From an uncultured Haliea sp. (lineage in GTDB: Bacteria > Pseudomonadota > Gammaproteobacteria > Pseudomonadales > Halieaceae), in contig CAJXTK010000005.1 in NCBI GenBank assembly GCA_913061115.1, positions 1 through 44,962 of the forward strand: a stretch of DNA of 44,962 nucleotides, given 5' to 3'. Positions within the stretch are counted from its first letter, which is position 1. Every line of letters starts with the position of its first letter. This document shows positions 17,067 through 25,134 of this stretch, piece after piece. A model generated the notes under the pieces. It saw only the letters and a list, made by a program, of their open reading frames with translations, did no database searches and was not told the DNA's origin. Both the position numbers and the translations under genes were made by a program.

Positions 17067-19382
17067 ATGAAAGGCTATAAAATTTTCACACTACGCAAAA
17101 CCGCCCTCGCCGCAGCGTTATCAATAGCGGCCGCGCCGAGTGTGGCCCAACTGGTGCTGGAGGAGGTGGTTGTGACCGCCCAAAAGCGCTCAGAAAATGT
17201 ACAGGACATTGCTGCTACGGTAAACGTGATCAGCGGCAAGGACATTGAGAAGTATCAGGCATTTGATTTCAGTTCAATTCAGCAACAGACCGCTGGGTTG
17301 ACGCTTGCCAGTCCCAATGCCCGTAACAATATTATCGCCATGCGCGGGGTCAGCGTGGATCCGGAGTCTGGCACGGCTACCGCGGTGGATACGTATTGGA
17401 ATGATGCGATTGTGCGGCCTGACGTAGCGTTTACTCAAATGTACGATCTGGAACGTATAGAAATCTTGCGCGGTCCCCAGGGTACCCTGCAGGGCCGTAC
17501 CTCTCCGGCGGGCGCCATTAACATCATTACCAAGCGCGCCGATGTTGACGAAGCCGAAGGCTATATACAACTCTCCGCTGCGGACAACGATGGATTGAAT
17601 GCCCAGGTCGCCTATGGTGCGCCGCTTATAGAGGGGACGTTGGCTGTTCGCGTTGCCGCTGATTACGACAGAAGCAATGGTCCAAATATTCAGAATCTCA
17701 CTACCGGCTTCGATGATCAGGAATACGAAACGAAATCTGGCAGGCTTAGTGCGGCATGGAACGTCACCGACACGTTTAACACGCAACTCATCTATCAATA
17801 CCTCGATCAGGATTTGGACGACCCCAAAGCAATGTCCGGGGTTGACCAGCAAGGTGGTCGTCCCACACTGGTTCCTACTGACCTTAAAGCGCTGGCTCTC
17901 ACTAATGATACTGCGGAGCTGGATTTTAACGTTGCCAATCTGATCATGGACTGGGAAGTGTTGGATCATGAGGTGACGGGTATTGTTGGCTACACCGACT
18001 CCAGTAAAAAGGCGTACACCGCCGCTGACCGGGCAGATTCATTGCGCTACTTCCAGCCGGCTACTACCGCACCTACCTACCAAAACTCGCAAACGGACGT
18101 CACGTCGTACTCCTACGAACTGAGGTTAGCCTCTCAGGACAACGACTTCTGGGACTATCTGGTGGGCGTTTACTACCAAGATCAAAACACCGATACGACA
18201 TTTTTCGCCAATTCAGTTCTATTGACCCAACTCCCTGGGGTAGGCTTTAAAACGAAATCGGTACTCCCTGTTAACGCCAACAACTTTGCCATATTCACTT
18301 TCAACACCTTGCAATTAACCCAGGATATTCAGTTGGAGGCAGGCCTGCGCTGGACGAAGTATGACGGCTATGCTCAGGCTACCGTGAATTATGCGGGTGC
18401 AAATGACCCAGGGCCTCTTCCTTCCAAAGAGGTTGTCAACGACCTCTTTGCACCCAGATTTCCGATTGTAGGTATTTCGAACCCCAACACGAATGCCAAT
18501 GCGGTCACGGGCTCTTTGAAGCTGCGCTATGAATGGCGTGATGAAGTCTCGCTTTATGCGGCATATAATCGGGGCTATCGGCCAGGTGGTACCTCCATCG
18601 TGCCCTCGCCCAACATTGAGTTTTTGCCGGATCCCGAGGCGTTCCTCACCTATGACGAGGAAACAAGTGACGCCATAGAATTGGGCGCCAAAAGCACCTT
18701 GTGGGACGATCGAGCCACTCTCAATGTAGCCTTGTATTACCAAAAATTCGACGGCTATTTAGGCTTTACGCGCGGTGTTCAAGTGGTTAATAACGCAGGT
18801 GAGCCGGTTGATCTTCCCGGCGGCATTGTCTACAACGGCGACGCTAATATCTGGGGAATCGAAGTCGAGGGCAAGGTTTTGCTGAGTGAAAGATGGGATG
18901 CCGGCGGCGCGCTAAGTTACAGCAAGGGTGAGTGGGATGGTGCCACGCAGCCGTGCAATGATCGCGTAGGCAATGAGGTGATTGGCTCTTGTGATATTGA
19001 TGGCCAGCCCATAGGCGGTGAGCCAGAGTGGTCGTTGTCACTGAACTCGGAATACTTCTATCCATTGAAGTCAACCGAGCTCTATCTCCGCGGCCTGTTC
19101 AAGTATACGGATGACCGTCTTAACACGGATGCCTCTGCGGGTATTGGTAATGTCCGCAGTGAATTTAGTTCTTACCAGACACTGGATTTGTTTACCGGTT
19201 TGCGCAGCAACGATTTCGCTTGGGATGTGTCGCTCTGGGTCAAGAACGTCACTGACGAAGATGAAGTTATTTATCAGCAGGGGCCGGACCAATACGATAT
19301 CGCTCTCAGCGGAGGCTCGTATACCCAAACGAATATCCTTCGTGAGCGCACGTTCGGCATGACCGCCCGCTATAATTTCTAA
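17067..19382 (+). CDS. TonB-dependent outer-membrane receptor
   Basis: A 771-residue receptor. It has a signal peptide ending SVA-Q (about residue 28) and the TonB-box region LEEVVVTAQKRSENVQD. The plug has IIAMRGV, YDLERIEILRGPQGTLQGRTSPAGAINIIT and IQLSAADNDG. A long beta-barrel ends in the terminal aromatic (MTARYNF). Note GRTSPAGAI in place of the more usual GRNTTGGAI, a minor variation in the plug loop. The start ATG 17067 is preceded by AAGGTAGAG at good spacing. The exported 532-residue protein follows after 96 bp and a crotonase-fold protein after that, so these three probably form one transcript. This receptor is a good candidate for the uptake step of the sulfatase-bearing locus that converges from the right. 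The substrate is unknown. Confidence 0.93.
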   Translation: MKGYKIFTLRKTALAAALSIAAAPSVAQLVLEEVVVTAQKRSENVQDIAATVNVISGKDIEKYQAFDFSSIQQQTAGLTLASPNARNNIIAMRGVSVDPESGTATAVDTYWNDAIVRPDVAFTQMYDLERIEILRGPQGTLQGRTSPAGAINIITKRADVDEAEGYIQLSAADNDGLNAQVAYGAPLIEGTLAVRVAADYDRSNGPNIQNLTTGFDDQEYETKSGRLSAAWNVTDTFNTQLIYQYLDQDLDDPKAMSGVDQQGGRPTLVPTDLKALALTNDTAELDFNVANLIMDWEVLDHEVTGIVGYTDSSKKAYTAADRADSLRYFQPATTAPTYQNSQTDVTSYSYELRLASQDNDFWDYLVGVYYQDQNTDTTFFANSVLLTQLPGVGFKTKSVLPVNANNFAIFTFNTLQLTQDIQLEAGLRWTKYDGYAQATVNYAGANDPGPLPSKEVVNDLFAPRFPIVGISNPNTNANAVTGSLKLRYEWRDEVSLYAAYNRGYRPGGTSIVPSPNIEFLPDPEAFLTYDEETSDAIELGAKSTLWDDRATLNVALYYQKFDGYLGFTRGVQVVNNAGEPVDLPGGIVYNGDANIWGIEVEGKVLLSERWDAGGALSYSKGEWDGATQPCNDRVGNEVIGSCDIDGQPIGGEPEWSLSLNSEYFYPLKSTELYLRGLFKYTDDRLNTDASAGIGNVRSEFSSYQTLDLFTGLRSNDFAWDVSLWVKNVTDEDEVIYQQGPDQYDIALSGGSYTQTNILRERTFGMTARYNF

Positions 19383-19418
19383 TAGACATTTCGGCGGTTA
19401 CACAAAGCCGAGTCCCAG

Positions 19419-19444
19419 ACGGCCGGCGCATTTAGCACGGCCGT
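19419..19444 (+). other. GC-rich intercistronic hairpin
   Basis: ACGGCCG (19419-19425) and CGGCCGT (19438-19444) form a perfect 7-bp GC-rich stem with a 12-base loop, between the receptor stop codon and the downstream gene. No T-run follows (ATTTGC comes next), so it is unlikely to be an efficient intrinsic terminator. It could adjust transcript stability or read-through so that the receptor is made in excess of downstream genes. Confidence 0.4.
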
Positions 19445-19478
19445 ATTTGCAGCACCTGAAACTAAAGAGATCCGCCTA

Positions 19479-21077
19479 ATGAAGGTCATTTTTCTGGTTA
19501 GCCTTGCCGTGCTTTTGTCGACTGTAGCGCAGGCTCAGGAGGTTAACATGCCTCCACAAAACCCGCATCTTGCGAATTCTAGCTACTCGATGGGACACGG
19601 TAACCCGTCGCAGCAGGACGCGGTTTCCCAGTCGGGCCCGTCCGGCCCTTCGCGGACTTTGCGGCCTGATCAGATTGAGTATCAGCACACTGGACCTGCA
19701 CATTTCGGTGCTGCCACTTCTGGAGTTTACCCCGACGGCAAGCGCGTATTCTGGAGCAACGGCATTGATCGCATTGTCAAAATTGATTACGACAGCTGGG
19801 AAGTGGTGTCCGAGTACTTTTTTCCTGAGGTTGAGGTGTACGATGAGGAACGTGCCAACGAGTCGATCGCTGACTTCAACGCGAATAACAACGGCGTGTT
19901 CGCGTTGGTGCGTGCCTTTAGAGAAATGAGCAAACTACGTGACCTGTCCAACATTTATACTGTGCTGGGTGCGGACCATATCTATTACGTGGGCAGTAAG
20001 ACGGGCTTAATTACCGCCTACGGTGATGCCGATCCCAATGACTCGAGTTCGGCAATCGTCAAGAAAGCTGAGTTTCAGTTGCCGCCCGATTTGACCGGAC
20101 CGGTTATGGGTTTGAATATGACCTACGACGGCTGGCTGATCGCTGCCACAGAGCACGGGTATATTGCGGCGGTAAAGTCTGATTTCAGTGAGGCACACAC
20201 TGTTCGTTTACACTTTAGTGAGGGCGCCGAGGAAAAGGAAACAGGCGCTACGGGTAAGGGCTGGATTCGTAACGGCTTCGCTATCGATGACGATGGCGGA
20301 ATCTACATCGCATCACAAGACCATATGCACAAGGTTATTTGGACCGGTGATGGGCTCAGTGTCGATGAGAAAGAGGGCGCATGGACGGCTCGTTATCTGA
20401 ACAGTTGGGGCCAGGGTACCGGTGCGACGCCATCACTGATGGGCTTTGGAGAGGAAGACGCGTTCGTAGTGATCACCGACGGCGAAAATCTGATGAATGT
20501 GGTGTTGTTTTGGCGTAACGATATCCCTACAGACTGGAAGCAGTTAAAAGACGCGCCGGACCGTCGGATAGCAGGTATGTTGCCGGCAGATATGGGTGAT
20601 CCCGAACTGGCTGCTCTGCAATCGGAGCAATCTGTCATTGTTAAGGGCTATGGTGCGCTGGTGGTGAATAACACGCCGCGCAACATTCCTTGGTATTTGC
20701 CGGAGCGGGCCAGCACGCTGATGATCAGCATGGCCGGCAGCAATCCAGAGTATCAGCCCTACGGCGTACAGAAATTTGAGTGGAATCCAGCCCTGCGTCG
20801 TTTAGAGAATGGCTGGGTAAACACGGATATTAGCTCGCCTTCTAGTGTGCCAATGGCGAGCATGGGATCCGACAGTGTCTACCTCATCGGCGCGCGCGAC
20901 AATCAATGGACGTTGGAAGCGCTCGACTGGGCTACCGGAGAATCTGAATTCTATTATGTTATCGGGGGGCAGCGCTACAATGTGCTGTTTTCTGGGACTC
21001 TACTGGATGAGGACGGCCGGATTCACTACGGTAGTCCTTGGGGCCGTGTTCGGCTTAATACGAAAACCGAACCCTAG
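19479..21077 (+). CDS. Exported protein of unknown function, beta-propeller-like
   Basis: A 532-residue protein with a signal peptide (MKVIFLVSLAVLLSTVAQAQ), so it is periplasmic or secreted. I do not recognise a named family. The body has repeated short segments of the kind seen in propeller proteins: GKRVFWSNGIDRIVKIDYDSWEVV, HIYYVGSKTGLITAYGD, NGFAIDDDGGIYIASQDHMHKVIW, SDSVYLIGARDNQWTLEALDWATGES and LLDEDGRIHYGSPWGRVRL. The last four resemble SMP-30/quinoprotein-type blades, but no metal or cofactor site is assigned. The linker after the signal is rich in Pro, Ser and Gly. A ribosome site AAAGAGATCC precedes ATG 19479. Its position between a TonB receptor and a crotonase-fold gene suggests a periplasmic binding or modifying step for the imported compound, which is inference. 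Confidence 0.75.
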   Translation: MKVIFLVSLAVLLSTVAQAQEVNMPPQNPHLANSSYSMGHGNPSQQDAVSQSGPSGPSRTLRPDQIEYQHTGPAHFGAATSGVYPDGKRVFWSNGIDRIVKIDYDSWEVVSEYFFPEVEVYDEERANESIADFNANNNGVFALVRAFREMSKLRDLSNIYTVLGADHIYYVGSKTGLITAYGDADPNDSSSAIVKKAEFQLPPDLTGPVMGLNMTYDGWLIAATEHGYIAAVKSDFSEAHTVRLHFSEGAEEKETGATGKGWIRNGFAIDDDGGIYIASQDHMHKVIWTGDGLSVDEKEGAWTARYLNSWGQGTGATPSLMGFGEEDAFVVITDGENLMNVVLFWRNDIPTDWKQLKDAPDRRIAGMLPADMGDPELAALQSEQSVIVKGYGALVVNNTPRNIPWYLPERASTLMISMAGSNPEYQPYGVQKFEWNPALRRLENGWVNTDISSPSSVPMASMGSDSVYLIGARDNQWTLEALDWATGESEFYYVIGGQRYNVLFSGTLLDEDGRIHYGSPWGRVRLNTKTEP

Positions 21078-21113
21078 CCCTGACGTGGTATGTAAGTGAC
21101 TGAGGTGAGTATT

Positions 21114-21929
21114 GTGAATAAAGACCTGACTCTGGAAGTCAATGACGGCATTGGCCTGATTACGTTCAATCGCCCTGAGGCGTTGAACACGTTCAATGCT
21201 GCTATACAAGACGGTTTAGGAGAAGCCTACCGTCTTTGCGACGAAGATGATGCGGTGCGAGTGATCGTTATCACGGGTGCTGGTAAAGCGTTTTGTGCGG
21301 GGGCTGATCTGAGTGCGGGTGGTGATACCTTTGGTGCCGAAGGGGAGATGGACTTCAGCTCCTGTCCGCTGAGTGTTCAGGCCTGGGACTTGCGTAAGCC
21401 GGTGATTGCTGCCGTCAACGGACATGCTCTAGGCGTTGGGCTTGGTATTGCGATGCAGGCCGATATTCGCGTGTTAGCGCAGGAGGGGAAGTATGGGTTT
21501 TTACAAAATCGTCGCGGCGCGCTAGTGGATTTTGCGATGGAATATTTCCTTCCACGATTAATTGGGTTCGAACGTGCATTCGAGTTGATTGTAAGAGCAC
21601 AGATGTTGAGCGGTGCAGAGGCCTTAGAGTGGGGTTTGGCAAGCCGTGTTGTGCCTGCCGATGAGGTGTTGGAGTGTGCGCTTGAAATTGCACGGGATAT
21701 GGTAGTGAACTGCTCACCGCTGGTAATGGGTATGCATAAGCGTTTGCTGTGGAAGGGCCTAGATATGAAGCGGGATGACCTTGTCGAGTGGGAGACCCGT
21801 GCATTGCACGACACACTGTCTCGTCCCGATGCAATGGAGGGTGGTATGGCGTGGTTTGAAAAACGCAGCCCGCAATGGACTTCCAGCGTACCAAAGGACT
21901 GGCCCTCAGATTTAATGGATGGCAAATAA
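21114..21929 (+). CDS. Crotonase-fold (enoyl-CoA hydratase/isomerase family) protein lacking both canonical glutamates
   Basis: A crotonase-superfamily protein of 271 residues from GTG 21114, chosen over GTG 21096 because GAGGTGAG lies just upstream of it. Family marks are IGLITFNRPEALNTFNAA, the oxyanion-hole/CoA segment VITGAGKAFCAGADLSAGG, and AAVNGHALGVGLGIAMQADI. In rat mitochondrial hydratase the catalytic residues are Glu144 (in GGGCELA) and Glu164 (in FGQPEILLG). Here these positions read GVGLGIA and YGFLQNRRG, so both appear replaced (Gly and Gln). It is therefore unlikely to be an ordinary beta-oxidation hydratase; isomerase, hydrolase, decarboxylase or another crotonase reaction is possible. 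It follows the exported protein gene closely and converges on the sulfatase gene. The alignment is by eye. Confidence 0.88.
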   Translation: MNKDLTLEVNDGIGLITFNRPEALNTFNAAIQDGLGEAYRLCDEDDAVRVIVITGAGKAFCAGADLSAGGDTFGAEGEMDFSSCPLSVQAWDLRKPVIAAVNGHALGVGLGIAMQADIRVLAQEGKYGFLQNRRGALVDFAMEYFLPRLIGFERAFELIVRAQMLSGAEALEWGLASRVVPADEVLECALEIARDMVVNCSPLVMGMHKRLLWKGLDMKRDDLVEWETRALHDTLSRPDAMEGGMAWFEKRSPQWTSSVPKDWPSDLMDGK

Positions 21930-22017
21930 AATAAAAGTCGTTATGTTACTGATGTTCAATCTACTGTATGCGTGAACTGATTCATTGCGCAGACTTTTCT
22001 ATCTAGGCGCGCCGGTG

Positions 22018-23649
22018 TCAGTCATTCTTGAGGCAAAAACCGCCCAGCCACCATGTTGGCGAGCAATCATAGGTTAGTCGACCTCTCTCTCCATGTTGTG
22101 CATCCAATATTCTTTCAGTTTTTTTGCTCGGGGCCATGCCACGCGCGGGTTCTTCCTGCAACTGGTCCAACGGGATTGGGTAACTCGCCCAGTCCTTAGG
22201 AGCACGCCAACCCGGCGGCGCCACTAAATAGCTTCTGGTGCCATTAATGGGATGTAGGGCGCGCCAGTCGTGAATCTTTATTGATAAATCTGCAACAATC
22301 TCAGGGTATGTCTGAGCGAGGTTATTGTATTCGTTGGGGTCGTCCTGAATCTTGAACAGATAATTGGTAACCGTCGTTTCCAGTTGGTCCTGATCGATTT
22401 CCTGTACCAGCTTCCAGGTATCGTTGAATGCGGTGAGATTGAAGTGCCCGGCGATAGGCGTTTCGGACGCAAAATAGATGAAGTCCTCGCGCGGCATCGC
22501 TGTGCCATTGGCAATTGCTGACCAAAGACTCTGGCCATCAAGCGCCCTTCGATTTTTTGGGATGACACCGCTTGCCTCTGCCAGAGTTGGAAAGACATCC
22601 ATTGCTGTCATGATTTGGGTCATCTTTTCTCCGGCAGGTACATGTCCAGGCCAACGTATGATGGATACTACGCGGATGCCGCCCTCAAAAGTTTCACCTT
22701 TCCCTCCGCGCAGCGGAGCGTTGTCGGCACCGCCAACGGAATATGCGGCGCCGCCGTTGTCACTGAAGAACAGAACGATTGTGTTGTCTGTTATCTGCTC
22801 TTCATCCAGCGTATTAAGTACCTGACCAATGGCCTGGTCCATTCCGTCTACGACCGCCGCATACATGGGTCGTGCGCTGTCCATCATGAGTAACTTAGAT
22901 ATGAGACGGGTGTCATCCGTATTTTTCGCTCGTGCTGGAGCTAGGTCAGTGTTGATGTCTTTGTATTTTTCCTGCAATTCCAGCGGCGCATCAAGCGGCG
23001 TATGGGGTGCGATGAACGGCATATAAATCAAAAAAGGCTTTGTCTTATCACGCTCCTGTATGTAGCGGGATACCTCATCTGCCAGTAGGAACGATTCATA
23101 ACCCTGATCGTCTATTGAAACGCCATTGCGCTGGAAGTCCTTGCCTCCCTGATTAGCAAACGGCGGATAAAAGCCCACCTCGGTGTGCAGGTGCCCATAA
23201 AAGTGCTCAAAGCCACGGTTGTTAGGGTGGTAGGTCATCTGCGCATGCCCCAAGTGCCATTTGCCCACCATGGCGGTCTGGTATCCTGCGGCTAGGAAAG
23301 ATTCGGGCAAAAAGTGCTCGTCCGGATGGATACCGTTGTTATCCCAGGGCAGTATTACACCGTAGGCCACACCGAGGCGCATGGGGTCGCGCCCTGTCAT
23401 TAGTGCTGCCCGGGTCGGGGAGCAAATGGGTGTGGTGTAGAACCGATTGAGTTCCGTGCCTTCTGCCGCCAGACGGTTTAGCGACGGTGTGTCGATATCA
23501 CCACCGTGAAAACCAACATCATTCCAGCCAAGGTCGTCGGCTACGATAATAATAACATTGGGCTGTTCAGCCGTGGCAGGCGCCATCGCGCCAAAGGACA
23601 AAAAAATTGCCGCTAACATCTTCGTGTGTAGTCGTGTCAATATAATCAT
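22018..23649 (-). CDS. Arylsulfatase-type sulfatase (formylglycine-dependent)
   Basis: A 543-residue type I sulfatase from ATG 23649, chosen because GGAG lies six bases upstream and the product then starts with a clean signal peptide (MIILTRLHTKMLAAIFLSFG...). The core reads NVIIIVADDLGWND with metal-binding Asp 38-39, then CSPTRAALMTG, where Cys76 in C-x-P-x-R is converted to formylglycine. GKWHLGH and FFSDNGG carry further active-site residues. It hydrolyses sulfate esters in the periplasm. Activity needs a maturation enzyme, and no formylglycine-generating enzyme is in the window. It is the last gene of a minus-strand unit with the alkylsulfatase-like and DUF3604 genes (57 bp gap). The substrate could be an aryl, carbohydrate or steroid sulfate. 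Confidence 0.93.
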   Translation of the reverse strand: MIILTRLHTKMLAAIFLSFGAMAPATAEQPNVIIIVADDLGWNDVGFHGGDIDTPSLNRLAAEGTELNRFYTTPICSPTRAALMTGRDPMRLGVAYGVILPWDNNGIHPDEHFLPESFLAAGYQTAMVGKWHLGHAQMTYHPNNRGFEHFYGHLHTEVGFYPPFANQGGKDFQRNGVSIDDQGYESFLLADEVSRYIQERDKTKPFLIYMPFIAPHTPLDAPLELQEKYKDINTDLAPARAKNTDDTRLISKLLMMDSARPMYAAVVDGMDQAIGQVLNTLDEEQITDNTIVLFFSDNGGAAYSVGGADNAPLRGGKGETFEGGIRVVSIIRWPGHVPAGEKMTQIMTAMDVFPTLAEASGVIPKNRRALDGQSLWSAIANGTAMPREDFIYFASETPIAGHFNLTAFNDTWKLVQEIDQDQLETTVTNYLFKIQDDPNEYNNLAQTYPEIVADLSIKIHDWRALHPINGTRSYLVAPPGWRAPKDWASYPIPLDQLQEEPARGMAPSKKTERILDAQHGERGRLTYDCSPTWWLGGFCLKND

Positions 23650-23706
23650 GAGGAACTCCATCCTTTTACTTTTTTGGCTCAACTTCGGGAACGCGTGGTC
23701 AAAACA

Positions 23707-25134
23707 TTAAAGTGCAGTGTCAAGCTGCGACTTCAGCCAGTAAATCTCGTAATCGTTGCGCAGTCCATTTTCGGCGCGCTCCAACAACTCGACCAATGCC
23801 TGGTCTCTTAGCGCCAAAGCGCTAGAGTTTTGTGGATCACCCGCAAGAGCTATTTCCGTGATGTGCAGGGTCTTAACCGGCTCACCTTGGATAAGGTAAT
23901 TATTGGCTAGCGCAATCAGGTTCTCGTTGCCCGCTATTTGTGCAAGGTCTGCATAGACATCTTGAGCAGGTATGGGGTAAAGCTCTGTGGTACTTTCGAA
24001 GCGGAACCAACCCATGTAATACTCCCAGATGCTCTTCACCGCCCAGTCCACGCGGCCGTGATTCTGGACCAGCTCGAGGTTAGGCGGCAATTTTATTTCC
24101 TTCATCAATTGGTTAACGGTCTTGCCAGCATTCATCCCCGCAATGGTCTCGTCATGCACGTATTGTACGGCGTCTCGTATGCGCTGCATGCCCTTCCGAA
24201 TCTTCTCTGCGCCTATTGTGGGGTCGAGGTGGCTGGGGAGAATAACGTCAGGATTCAAGGCAATAAGTCGGTCAAGAGATTTTATGTATTCAACCGGTTT
24301 TCGAACCTTCTCACCACGCATGGTGAAGATGTTGGGAAATTGAGGGAACTGGGGGCCGAAGAAATCGCCACTGATTAATACTTTTTGCTGCGGCAGCCAG
24401 AGCACTGCGTTATCGGCGCCCTCAGCGCCTGGCGCCCCTATCACTTGGAACTCTATGCCACCCAGAGTAAATGCATAGGTTTCCCAATCATCCACGGTAA
24501 TCGTGGGCACAATGCCGCCATAGCGCATCAATGCGATATCTGGTCGGTCCTCCCAGGCAGGCATCCAGGGAAACAACGTGCGATTACGGTCGTATTGGTA
24601 GGGTTGCAGTTCAGAGAGATAGCGCTGTTCTTCTTCAAAATTTTGATGGGCAATAATGTCAGTGCCCTCGTCCATCCAGAACCGTGTGCCGCCAATATGG
24701 TCTGCGTGGGAATGGCTGAGTATGATATAACGCACGTCCGCATCTGACACGGTATCCTTCAGTATTTGCAACTGGTTAGCCGACTGTATGACCAGTCCTG
24801 TGTCGAACAGGACAACGCCCTCGCTGGTGGTAATCATAATGGTGTTGCCGACGCCCGTGGCGTAGTGAATATTTTCGGCTACTTCACGCACCTCGATAGG
24901 ACGTTTGATGAGGTCGACTGCTGCACCATGAGTTCCTTCTCCGCTGGCACTGGCCAAACGCTTGGTGGCGACATCTCCGATCACTGCCATGCTTTGAATT
25001 TCTGCCTCCTGCTTTAACTTACGTGCGACGTCTTCGTCAAAATAAATCCAAAGTGCACCTGCGCAAACCACGGCGATGCAGAATATGATTACTGTTCCGA
25101 TCGCGCCGCTCTGTTTTCGCTTAGTGGGATTCAT
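23707..25134 (-). CDS. Membrane-anchored metallo-beta-lactamase-fold hydrolase, alkylsulfatase (SdsA1)-like
   Basis: A 475-residue protein with an N-terminal transmembrane segment (about 11-32), so it faces the periplasm. The zinc motif HSHADH lies at 141-146. Downstream the order matches SdsA1-type alkylsulfatases: APGAEGADNAVLWLP, ISGDFFGP (Asp where SdsA1 has a Glu metal ligand), FTMRGEKVRKP, PSHLDP, and an alkylsulfatase dimerisation region with VDWAVKSIWEYYMGWF and ELYPIPAQDV. The usual C-terminal SCP2-like domain, thought to bind aliphatic substrates, is missing, and the protein is about 180 residues shorter than SdsA1. The ATG overlaps the stop codon of the DUF3604 gene (ATGA), indicating translational coupling. 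Hydrolysis of alkyl or other hydrophobic sulfates is likely but unproved; another MBL activity is possible. Confidence 0.82.
   Translation of the reverse strand: MNPTKRKQSGAIGTVIIFCIAVVCAGALWIYFDEDVARKLKQEAEIQSMAVIGDVATKRLASASGEGTHGAAVDLIKRPIEVREVAENIHYATGVGNTIMITTSEGVVLFDTGLVIQSANQLQILKDTVSDADVRYIILSHSHADHIGGTRFWMDEGTDIIAHQNFEEEQRYLSELQPYQYDRNRTLFPWMPAWEDRPDIALMRYGGIVPTITVDDWETYAFTLGGIEFQVIGAPGAEGADNAVLWLPQQKVLISGDFFGPQFPQFPNIFTMRGEKVRKPVEYIKSLDRLIALNPDVILPSHLDPTIGAEKIRKGMQRIRDAVQYVHDETIAGMNAGKTVNQLMKEIKLPPNLELVQNHGRVDWAVKSIWEYYMGWFRFESTTELYPIPAQDVYADLAQIAGNENLIALANNYLIQGEPVKTLHITEIALAGDPQNSSALALRDQALVELLERAENGLRNDYEIYWLKSQLDTAL

Noticed and set aside
21377-21925. Long leftward open frame opposite the crotonase gene
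   Set aside because: It is fully antisense to a gene with clear family motifs, and its product is low-complexity and Ser/Arg-rich, typical of a shadow frame.
21933-21998. AAAAGTC and GACTTTT as a bidirectional terminator between the crotonase and sulfatase genes
   Set aside because: The arms are over 50 bases apart with no support for a compact stem.
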